Shown: positions 1 to 4,706 of the stretch, in pieces
How positions within the stretch are numbered: position 1 is the first letter of the stretch
How the letters are laid out: each line of letters starts with the position of its first letter
From: JAJPKE01 sp052143275
Lineage (GTDB): Bacteria; Chloroflexota; Ktedonobacteria; Ktedonobacterales; JADMIN01
Reading direction: 5' to 3'
NCBI GenBank assembly: GCA_052143275.1
Contig: JBKQTH010000288.1
Span: 1-5,683 of the forward strand
DNA: 5,683 nt
The notes under the pieces: model-generated
The model's database searches: none
What the model saw: only the letters and a program-made list of their open reading frames with translations
What the model was told of the DNA's origin: nothing
Program-made: the position numbers and the translations under genes

Positions 1-168
1 GGGATCGCGGTGACGGTGCCAACGGGGATTGGACTGGGGTTTATCGGGTGGGTCGCGACCGAGCTGTGGGGCCTTGGAGCCAATCGGGTGGTCTATAGAG
101 AAGTGAGACGGCAGAAGGAAGGGGTGCGCCTGCTGGTCGAGTCTCGCTCTCATCCCAAAAGCCGGTAA
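1..168 (+). CDS. 3' end of an unidentified protein (5' partial)
   Basis: An open frame runs from the first base of the window to a TAA at 166-168, giving the last 55 residues of a protein that starts outside the window. The visible part opens with a glycine-rich hydrophobic stretch of about 25 residues that could be one membrane helix or a glycine-zipper segment. A basic segment rich in Arg and Lys follows, then a short hydrophilic tail ending SHPKSR. I do not recognise the family. A hydrophobic glycine-rich stretch followed by a charged region and a GVRLLVES-like strand is faintly like the tails of small glycine-zipper stress proteins, but that is a guess. The frame is not closed by any stop within these 168 bases, and the other evidence for coding is weak because the fragment is so short. 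Confidence 0.45.
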   Translation, partial: GIAVTVPTGIGLGFIGWVATELWGLGANRVVYREVRRQKEGVRLLVESRSHPKSR

Positions 169-182
169 ACGGCTGGGGTTTA

Positions 183-224
183 GCGCCAGACGCCCTGCCG
201 GGCAAGTGGCGCCATCCTGCGCCA
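183..224. repeat. Nested hairpin and overlapping alternative hairpin
   Basis: Starting 14 bases after the stop of the leftmost gene, GCGCCA at 183-188 pairs with TGGCGC at 207-212, and inside it GCCC (192-195) pairs with GGGC (200-203) around a TGCC loop. The same TGGCGC can pair instead with a second GCGCCA at 219-224 around a 6-base loop. The two folds exclude each other. No T-run follows, so this is not a canonical intrinsic terminator. It may still end or stabilise the upstream transcript, or be the decayed end of the neighbouring transposon remnant. The rest of 169-365 shows no supported gene. Confidence 0.4.
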
Positions 225-305
225 ACTGACCAAAGTACCTCAAAGCTCATTCGGCCAGCGCCGTCACGCAAACATTTATCCCTGTCCGGCCTTGCTCCGC
301 CCTTG

Positions 306-473
306 CTATTGACCCTGCAGTGTTGGTGTTGTACTGTGCTGCGTGCATGGGCTAGCGAGGACCGCTAAGCCCCAGTTGTAGGCCCACCGAGCGGCGCCGG
401 CATGCCGCCTGCAGGCCGAGATTTGCCCGTCGTTCAGGGAGAGTTCGGTTTTGTAGGCCCGCTGCGCCTGCAT
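306..473 (-). pseudogene. tnpB: tnpB 5' remnant (IS200/IS605-type TnpB), truncated
   Basis: The minus-strand frame starting with ATG at 473-471 encodes a typical TnpB N-terminus: MQAQRAYKTEL, then a segment with GQ, and the diagnostic AGAARWAYNWGL (roughly residues 25-36). Full TnpB proteins are about 350-450 residues, but family-like sequence ends near residue 36-37 (about position 366). The frame then continues for some 18 unrelated residues to a TAG at 308-306. No RuvC motifs or zinc-finger cysteines occur in the window, so the nuclease is dead. In intact elements TnpB is an RNA-guided endonuclease that helps retain the transposon. The start is chosen because GGAGG lies at 480-484, 6 bases upstream, and a strong promoter sits just beyond. 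The open frame extends further upstream to 644, but that part shows no TnpB similarity and contains the promoter. The family call rests on motif recognition, not on an alignment. Confidence 0.7.
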
Positions 474-479
474 GGTTGC

Positions 480-484
480 CCTCC
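480..484 (-). promoter_or_regulatory. Shine-Dalgarno site of the tnpB remnant
   Basis: GGAGG on the minus strand, 6 bases upstream of the ATG at 473-471. It fixes the tnpB start and shows the 5' end of the gene has not decayed. Confidence 0.6.
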
Positions 485-533
485 GGTGTCTGCCTCTCCA
501 AGAGCCAGCTCTCATCACCTGGTTGCTAGAACA

Positions 534-562
534 AATATACCAGACGGTGAGATGCCTGTCAA
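534..562 (-). promoter_or_regulatory. Strong sigma-70-type promoter of the tnpB remnant
   Basis: On the minus strand a perfect -35 box TTGACA (562-557) is followed after exactly 17 bases by TATATT (539-534), a 5 of 6 match to the -10 consensus. Transcription would start near 527 and give a leader of about 54 bases before the tnpB start codon at 473. This is the best promoter in the window. It points into the broken tnpB and onward toward the hairpin-rich region at 183-224. Confidence 0.6.
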
Positions 563-579
563 GGATGAGGGAGATGTGG

Positions 580-605
580 GGACCTATGGCAAGACAGGTC
601 CATAG
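580..605. repeat. Interleaved inverted repeats (possible transposon left-end structure)
   Basis: Two 6-bp inverted repeats overlap: GGACCT (580-585) pairs with AGGTCC (596-601), and CTATGG (584-589) pairs with CCATAG (600-605). Each leaves a 10-base loop, and the strands come in the interleaved order of an H-type pseudoknot. They overlap by two bases on each side, so full stems exclude each other, although trimmed 4-bp versions could coexist. The element lies just upstream of the tnpB promoter, where the left-end hairpin of an IS200/IS605 element would be expected. Confidence 0.45.
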
Positions 606-758
606 ATTGAAATATGAAATTGTAACCCTTCGCGACTCCTTCAATTACTCCGGCTCTCTCGATGAGTTACTAATACCATGAGAAGCGAGTCGGAATCGTC
701 AGTTCCGCCATTGTTGCCACCCCTTTGGCCAACAAGCGGTCTCAACCAGTATGATGTG

Positions 759-779
759 CTGGCATGGTCTATATGCCAG
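759..779. promoter_or_regulatory. 7-bp inverted repeat upstream of the DedA gene (operator or leader hairpin)
   Basis: CTGGCAT (759-765) and ATGCCAG (773-779) form a perfect inverted repeat separated by 7 bases, about 63 bases before the GTG of the DedA-family gene. A TATGAT (750-755, 5 of 6 to the -10 consensus) lies just upstream, so the repeat would straddle or immediately follow the transcription start. The -35 partner is poor: TTGGCC at 725-730 with a 19-base spacer. The centre-to-centre geometry suits a dimeric repressor site, but a simple RNA hairpin is equally possible. Confidence 0.35.
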
Positions 780-825
780 GCGCGCACGGTAGAGTTGTGC
801 CTACCCTACACGTCAGTGCCCTAGC

Positions 826-833
826 AGGAAAGG
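826..833 (+). promoter_or_regulatory. Shine-Dalgarno site that sets the GTG start of the DedA gene
   Basis: AGGAAAGG lies 9 bases upstream of GTG at 843-845. No ATG occurs in frame near this point, so the site decides the start in favour of the GTG. Confidence 0.6.
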
Positions 834-842
834 CAGTCACAG

Positions 843-1508
843 GTGAACATATTGGGCCAACTGGCTCACATCTTTCTCAGCTTTTTCCATGCCTACGAAT
901 TTCCGACACTCTTCCTTGCCATCCTGGTAGAGGAAGCCGGCATTCCCATTCCTATCCCTGGTGACGCGCTGGTGATGTTGGCCGGCGCCGAACCTCATGC
1001 AAGCCTACTGCATGCCGTCGCCGCCATTAGCGTCTCCAGTCTAGCAGTGTTTCTCGGGTCTTCCGCGCTATATGCCATTACGCGACGCGGTGGCAATCCC
1101 CTGCTTATCAGATATGGAAAGCATGTACATTTACCCGAGCAACGGGTCCTTCGCCTGAAAGCATGGCTGGAACATCGTGGACGGTTTGCCATAATCTTAG
1201 GCCGGCTCATTCCTGGTCTTCGCATTCCAACGACGATAGTGGCGGGGAGCAGCGGCATCGCTTATAGGGATTACGCGGTAACCGCTGCAATTGCGGCCAT
1301 TGTTTGGTCAAGCTTCTACTATGCCGTGGGGAGACTGTTAGGGCAAGCCGCGCCATTGGTCTGGGCCGTCGCCGCTGATCTGCTCGATGATATTCCCCGC
1401 TGGTTGGTACTGCTCACTCTTGTCCTTCTGGCGATCGGAGCGCTAGGCGGATGGCAGACGCGCAGGCGACTTCAGCGGCGCACAGCCTCCAGACAGCCGA
1501 ATACATGA
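843..1508 (+). CDS. DedA family (VTT domain) integral membrane protein
   Basis: A 221-residue inner-membrane protein of the DedA/SNARE-associated (VTT) family, whose members are linked to membrane potential and pH homeostasis, drug resistance and, in several cases, lipid scrambling or flipping of carrier lipids. The N-terminal signature is clear: acidic pair E30-E31, G33, then IPIPIPGD at residues 34-41, in a re-entrant hydrophobic loop. The second signature is GRLIPGLRIPTTIVAG at 120-135, in which R121 and R127 keep the six-residue spacing of the functional arginines known from E. coli YqjA. Hydrophobic segments lie near 10-29, 52-79, 143-168 and 186-204. The C-terminus is short and basic (RRRLQRR), consistent with a cytosolic tail. 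Length is normal for the family (about 200-220). Translation starts at GTG. The gene stands alone on this strand and converges with the next gene. The substrate is unknown. Confidence 0.9.
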   Translation: MNILGQLAHIFLSFFHAYEFPTLFLAILVEEAGIPIPIPGDALVMLAGAEPHASLLHAVAAISVSSLAVFLGSSALYAITRRGGNPLLIRYGKHVHLPEQRVLRLKAWLEHRGRFAIILGRLIPGLRIPTTIVAGSSGIAYRDYAVTAAIAAIVWSSFYYAVGRLLGQAAPLVWAVAADLLDDIPRWLVLLTLVLLAIGALGGWQTRRRLQRRTASRQPNT

Positions 1509-1525
1509 GCCTCTATCCCGAAGCG

Positions 1526-1939
1526 TCAAATCTTGACATCGTCAGAGAGATAGTGAAGCCACAGCAGAGTAATGCCGAGACCGCCCATGAGAGCAAAGAA
1601 CGCCACTGCGCCGCGCTGCCCCGCGTCAAGACTCTGATCTTTAAATCCAAAGAGTAAGGTTAGTGAAAGCCAGCAAATCGTTGCCGAAGCCGTCAGCCCC
1701 AGCTTGGACGCATCAACCGGAGCCTTCCAGAAGAGCTGCACGCCAAGCCAGATCAGGGCCACAGTTAGAATGACCCCCCAACGGATTGAGCCTGCCTGAA
1801 CCTCATCGAATGGCGTGATGGGGCCGGCTAGATAGTCAAACTGCAGGAAAGGTAAGACAAAGCATAACACAAAGAGCAGCGCCAGTAGCGAGCTTACCAG
1901 CGGCTTGGCTGTACGAGAGTTGCTCACGATTACCACCAT
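1526..1939 (-). CDS. Small four-helix membrane protein of unknown function
   Basis: A 137-residue protein I do not recognise. Four hydrophobic segments are visible, near residues 14-34, 53-71, 78-98 and 108-130. They are joined by short loops, the first containing an acidic FDEVQAG stretch, and the tail is short and acidic (SDDVKI). Tryptophans lie at residues 54, 64, 71, 90 and 127, mostly at helix ends or mid-helix. The alternation of hydrophobic helices and polar loops supports real coding, as do a purine-rich GGGGGAG just upstream of the ATG and a plausible promoter about 110 bases further back. A GTG at codon 2 or codon 5 could be the true start and would give better spacing from the GGGGGAG. 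The opposite strand carries an open frame over its end, which I take as a shadow. It converges on the DedA gene with a 17-base gap and no visible terminator, so the two transcripts probably overlap. Confidence 0.7.
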   Translation of the reverse strand: MVVIVSNSRTAKPLVSSLLALLFVLCFVLPFLQFDYLAGPITPFDEVQAGSIRWGVILTVALIWLGVQLFWKAPVDASKLGLTASATICWLSLTLLFGFKDQSLDAGQRGAVAFFALMGGLGITLLWLHYLSDDVKI

Positions 1940-1948
1940 TCTTCTCCC

Positions 1949-1966
1949 CCGCTACAAGCGGTAGCG
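1949..1966 (-). promoter_or_regulatory. Mutually exclusive hairpins abutting the ribosome binding site
   Basis: In the leader of the four-helix membrane protein, CGCTAC (1966-1961 on the minus strand) pairs perfectly with GTAGCG (1955-1950) around a 5-base loop. An alternative stem pairs CCGCT (1961-1957) with AGCGG (1953-1949) around a 3-base loop. The second fold takes up two of the G bases that begin the Shine-Dalgarno stretch (1950-1944), while the first takes up only one. A switch in translation is conceivable, but it may be chance in GC-rich DNA. Confidence 0.3.
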
Positions 1967-2051
1967 CTGTACCAGCGAGGTGATGCTGCGTATGGATGTG
2001 TTGGTATAGAGCGTAGACCAGTAACCCTGCTACGCGGAAGAACACGAATTT

Positions 2052-2080
2052 ATTGTACCTGTGCTTCATCATTCGCGCAA
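2052..2080 (-). promoter_or_regulatory. Candidate promoter of the four-helix membrane protein
   Basis: On the minus strand TTGCGC (2080-2075, 3 of 6 to the -35 consensus) is followed after 17 bases by TACAAT (2057-2052, 5 of 6 to the -10 consensus). Transcription would start near 2045, giving a leader of about 106 bases. The site lies between the end of the oxidase gene (2150) and the membrane-protein start (1939). That suggests the latter is transcribed on its own and not only by read-through. Confidence 0.45.
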
Positions 2081-2118
2081 GTCTACACCGGTACTATTCA
2101 GGTCCTGCATGACTTCCG

Positions 2119-2133
2119 TCGCCAGGGTGGCGA
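2119..2133 (-). terminator. Weak hairpin after the FAD oxidase gene
   Basis: TCGCC and GGCGA form a perfect 5-bp stem with a 5-base loop, 16 bases beyond the oxidase stop codon. It sits at the right place to end the operon, but no T-run follows on the minus strand. It can only be called a possible factor-dependent or weak terminator, or an RNA 3' end stabiliser. Confidence 0.25.
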
Positions 2134-2149
2134 ATCGGCATGGAATCAA

Positions 2150-3595
2150 TCAGCCGGTAGCAAAGCTATCGAGTACCGGCAAATCAGTGAGAAAGCCCAC
2201 CTGGGACGCGCCGGTAGGCGCCAGGACCTTGCCGGGATTTAGCAGCCCCGATGGATCGAAGAGCTGTTTAATCGCAGCCATCAGCGCCAAGCTTTCGTCT
2301 CCGACCGCATCCCGCAGGAATGCTCGCTTAAGCGCACCGATTCCATGTTCACCGCTGAGAGTCCCGCCAAGTTCTAGCGAGGCTCGAAAAATTTCCGATA
2401 CGGCCTGCTCTACCCTCTCCATCTCGCCCGGAAGTGTGCGGTCGAAGAGAATGGTTGGATGGAGATTTCCGTCACCAGCATGCCCAAAGACGGCAATCAC
2501 TAGACCAGTAGACGCCGCTATCTCGCCTATACGCTGGACCATCTGGGGAATCTGGCTGCGTGGCACTACGATATCTTCGCTGGTCTTGTTGGGACGTAAG
2601 CGAGCCAGCGCATCTGAGGCAGCACGCCGCGCTGTCCAGAGCTTATCTCTCTCCAGAGAAGCCGTCGCTACCTGCACATCAAGCGCCCGGCACCGGCGGC
2701 AAATCTCGGCTATCTTGGTGATCTCTGCGTCGACTGCATCGGGTAGAGTACCGTCCTGCTCTATCAGTAGCACCGCACCAGCTGCGGCCGGAAGCCCGAG
2801 GTGCAGTGCATCCTCCACCGCCGACAACGTTACATGGTCCATTAGCTCGACCTTCGCCGGAAGCAATCCAGCGCTTAACACCTCGGTCACCGCTACGCTG
2901 GCATCCTCCAGGCTGGCAAATTGGACTGCGGCCGTGGCATAGGCCGTCGGAAGGGGAAGCAGGCGCAGTATGATCTCGGTGATGACGCCCAGCGTTCCCT
3001 CTGAGCCGATGAAAAGTTGCAGTAGCTGGTAGCCAGTGGCATTCTTAAGTAACTTGCCGCCCAGGCGCAGCACTCGCCCATCCACCAGAACCACCACTAG
3101 TCCCAAGACATAGCTTTTAGTCACACCATACTTGAGGCAGCGCGGTCCGCCGGCGTTGCAGGCGACATTGCCACCCAGCGTACAGGTCTCCCAGCTGGCT
3201 GGATCGGGTGGATAGAAAAGGCCATAGGCGGCTGCGGCGCGTTGGAGATCTCCGTTCCTTACCCCAGCCTGCACAGTGGCGGTGCTGGTAGCTCGATCGA
3301 TTTCGATAATTTGGTTCATCCCGGCGAGATCCAGCACTAGGCCACCGGTCAAGGGAACCGGCCCACCAGTGAGGCTGGTGCCACTGCCCCGGGGTACCAG
3401 GTTAATACGCCGGCTGCTAACTACTCTCATCAGCCGACTCACAGCTTCAGTCGTTGATGGATGAGCGACCGCATCCGGCATCCGTCCGGCGAATGAGGCA
3501 TCCGAGGCATACGGCAAAAGGGCGCTAAACTCAGTGTCTATACGGTCGGTGCCAATTGCCTCTCCAAGTTCCACCAGTGTCTCTGGGGGTAGCAT
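2150..3595 (-). CDS. FAD-linked 2-hydroxyacid oxidase/dehydrogenase, GlcD / D-lactate dehydrogenase type
   Basis: A complete 481-residue flavoprotein of the vanillyl-alcohol-oxidase superfamily (FAD_binding_4 plus FAD-oxidase C-terminal domain) that oxidises D-2-hydroxyacids such as glycolate or D-lactate to 2-oxoacids. The FAD domain (about 38-215) shows PRGSGTSLTGG at 68-78, YPPDPAS at 128-134, TLGGNVACNAGG at 139-150 and IGSEGTLGVITE at 196-207. The C-terminal substrate and metal domain (about 218-458) shows GHAGDGNLHP at 371-380 and SGEHGIG at 414-420. H372, H379 and E416 match the metal ligands known from D-2-hydroxyglutarate dehydrogenases. The end carries FDPSGLLNPGK at 446-456. All key residues are present and the length is normal. 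There is no signal peptide, so it is probably cytosolic or at the membrane face. No iron-sulfur GlcF or GlcE partner is visible, so the electron acceptor and exact substrate are open. The start lies 14 bases after the esterase stop with only a weak GGGATGG as ribosome site, which suggests translational coupling. Confidence 0.92.
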   Translation of the reverse strand: MLPPETLVELGEAIGTDRIDTEFSALLPYASDASFAGRMPDAVAHPSTTEAVSRLMRVVSSRRINLVPRGSGTSLTGGPVPLTGGLVLDLAGMNQIIEIDRATSTATVQAGVRNGDLQRAAAAYGLFYPPDPASWETCTLGGNVACNAGGPRCLKYGVTKSYVLGLVVVLVDGRVLRLGGKLLKNATGYQLLQLFIGSEGTLGVITEIILRLLPLPTAYATAAVQFASLEDASVAVTEVLSAGLLPAKVELMDHVTLSAVEDALHLGLPAAAGAVLLIEQDGTLPDAVDAEITKIAEICRRCRALDVQVATASLERDKLWTARRAASDALARLRPNKTSEDIVVPRSQIPQMVQRIGEIAASTGLVIAVFGHAGDGNLHPTILFDRTLPGEMERVEQAVSEIFRASLELGGTLSGEHGIGALKRAFLRDAVGDESLALMAAIKQLFDPSGLLNPGKVLAPTGASQVGFLTDLPVLDSFATG

Positions 3596-3609
3596 ATGAC
3601 CATCCCATC

Positions 3610-4608
3610 TTATTCCTGCGCTAGAGCGCCCGCAAGCTTGGGCAATGACACATCGTAGCGATACTGGATATTCCTATGATCGTCGTCGAACTCCTCATAC
3701 TCATACGCAATGCCGCGCTCGGCCAATCGCCGGGCCATTAGCCGCGCCCCAAAGTGTAGCGCAAACTCATCACGGTTGCCACAATCCATGAAAAGTAAGC
3801 GCAGCTGGCGAAGGTTGTCACTATAGCGATCCAACTGCTCCACAGGATCCCACTCCAACCACCGCGCCCAGACCTCAGGAATGCGCTGGCAGGTCTCGAG
3901 GTCTATTGGCAGCGCTATAGCTAGTGGCGCCGCAGGGTCAGGAGAGTAACAGGCGGCCATGGCCAGAATGTTGAGCGCCGCGAAGTCCGAACTCTTCTTC
4001 TTTACCTGGGCGGCGAATTGGTTCCAGAAGGCCAGAAGGCCGCCAGCCGAGTTCACCGAGTTACAGAAGTCGGGAAAGTCTTTCCCATAACAGAGATCGA
4101 AGAACATATCGCCACTGTGGCAGGCCAGCGCGCCAAATGTCTCAGGATGGCGCATGCCCAGAATCATTGAGCCATAGCCGCCGCTGGACTTCCCAAATAC
4201 GGCGCGTCCCTCCGGCCTTGCAATGGTACGGTAGTGCGCATCCACATAGGGTATTATCTCATCGACGACATAGTCCTCGTAACGGCCGGTCGCGGTGGAA
4301 TTGATGTACTGGCTGCCACCGTAACGAGTGAAGCAATCAGGTAGAATGAAGATCGCTCGTGGCATTCCGGCAGCGTAGAGGCGTTCCAGGCGCTCTGTCA
4401 GGTTTGGCTGCCAGGCATCCTCGTTCAGCAACATGACTCCTTTTCCGGTGAACCCGGTTAGCCCAATAATCACGGGGTAGCGCTGCTCGGAGTCACCATA
4501 TCCGGGAGGCAGAAGCACAGGCAAGCGGCGATTTACTGGATCGCCCAGTGGATTGTCCGCCAGTACTTGACTCTCAAGGACAGGCATTTCAAGCGAAATG
4601 GAAGGCAT
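3610..4608 (-). CDS. Alpha/beta-hydrolase esterase, PF00756 (esterase D / enterochelin esterase-like) family
   Basis: A 332-residue serine hydrolase of the putative-esterase family that includes esterase D, S-formylglutathione hydrolase, enterochelin esterase and antigen 85. The early strand is RRLPVLLPPGY (28-37), then YPVIIGLTGFTG (44-55) provides the oxyanion region. A family-typical stretch with NSTATGRYEDYVVDEIIPYVD spans about 103-123. The nucleophile elbow is GKSSGG at 139-144 with S141. D280 in CGNRDEF is the likely catalytic acid and H311 in DDDHRN the catalytic base, so the triad looks complete. There is no signal peptide, which suggests a cytosolic enzyme. Seven cysteines are present. 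The start is set by a strong AGGAG 8 bases upstream. The open frame extends upstream to 4866, but that part overlaps the RMD1-family gene in another frame and looks non-coding. The FAD oxidase follows after 14 bases, so the two are probably one operon. The substrate is unknown. Confidence 0.9.
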   Translation of the reverse strand: MPSISLEMPVLESQVLADNPLGDPVNRRLPVLLPPGYGDSEQRYPVIIGLTGFTGKGVMLLNEDAWQPNLTERLERLYAAGMPRAIFILPDCFTRYGGSQYINSTATGRYEDYVVDEIIPYVDAHYRTIARPEGRAVFGKSSGGYGSMILGMRHPETFGALACHSGDMFFDLCYGKDFPDFCNSVNSAGGLLAFWNQFAAQVKKKSSDFAALNILAMAACYSPDPAAPLAIALPIDLETCQRIPEVWARWLEWDPVEQLDRYSDNLRQLRLLFMDCGNRDEFALHFGARLMARRLAERGIAYEYEEFDDDHRNIQYRYDVSLPKLAGALAQE

Positions 4609-4616
4609 GGCACTCT

Positions 4617-4621
4617 CTCCT
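4617..4621 (-). promoter_or_regulatory. Shine-Dalgarno site that sets the esterase start
   Basis: AGGAG on the minus strand, within a purine-rich run and 8 bases before the ATG at 4608. It settles the start at 4608 against the longer open frame reaching 4866. Confidence 0.7.
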
Positions 4622-4685
4622 CTTCTGTTCAGACGGTGCTTGCGCGTGTGGTGCTTACTCGCGGCATGTGCTAGGCTTGAACTCC

Positions 4686-4702
4686 AGCCGGATGGGCCAG
4701 CT
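4686..4702 (-). terminator. Weak hairpin after the RMD1-family gene
   Basis: Directly after the stop codon at 4707, AGCTGG pairs with CCGGCT (one G-U pair) around a CCCAT loop. No T-run follows. It could reduce read-through into the esterase gene or mean nothing. I saw no convincing promoter in the 98 bases between the two genes, so partial read-through is the simpler reading. Confidence 0.2.
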
Positions 4703-4706
4703 ACGG

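Larger units (their letters stand above)
366..621 (-). mobile_element. Remnant of an IS1341-like (tnpB-only) element, left part
   Basis: This is the inferred surviving part of an insertion sequence: candidate left end, tnpB promoter, ribosome binding site and first codons of tnpB. The outer limit is a guess. On the minus strand a TTAC tetranucleotide (625-622), the kind of short target that IS200/IS605-family elements insert next to, is followed by an AT-rich stretch and then a hairpin region (580-605), as expected of a left end in this family. The inner limit is where TnpB similarity stops (about 366). No tnpA and no convincing right end are visible. Confidence 0.4.

Noticed and set aside
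154..180. AGCCG/CGGCT hairpin over the stop codon of the leftmost gene, considered as an intrinsic terminator
   Set aside because: The perfect stem is only 5 bp, the outer CCC/GGG pairing needs a bulge, and only three T bases follow.
41..271. A 76-codon minus-strand frame at the left edge, considered as a possible TnpB C-terminus
   Set aside because: It lacks the zinc-finger cysteines and RuvC motifs of TnpB, and overlaps both the leftmost gene and the hairpins.
398..407. 10-base palindrome CGGCATGCCG
   Set aside because: It falls inside the conserved tnpB coding stub (His-Ala-Gly codons) and is explained by coding sequence and GC content.
402..681. Two plus-strand frames (402-605 and 472-681) over the tnpB remnant
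   Set aside because: They run antisense to the TnpB N-terminus, its promoter and the inverted repeats, and have no ribosome site or domain.
1525..1537. GTCAA-ATC-TTGAC hairpin at the stop codon of the four-helix protein
   Set aside because: A 5-bp AT-containing stem with a 3-base loop and no T-run is too weak to call a bidirectional terminator.
1451..1657. A 68-codon plus-strand frame spanning the DedA gene end and the convergent gene
   Set aside because: It overlaps two better-supported genes and has a low-complexity polar translation with no family signal.
1836..2072. A 78-codon minus-strand open frame overlapping the four-helix protein
   Set aside because: Its start codon lies upstream of the likely -10 box and transcription start, it overlaps a better-supported gene in another frame, and it shows no domain.
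2061..2942. A 293-codon open frame on the plus strand
   Set aside because: It lies almost wholly antisense to the FAD oxidase, whose motifs are complete. Its translation is Ser/Arg/Ala-rich with no domain, which is typical of an antisense shadow in GC-rich DNA.
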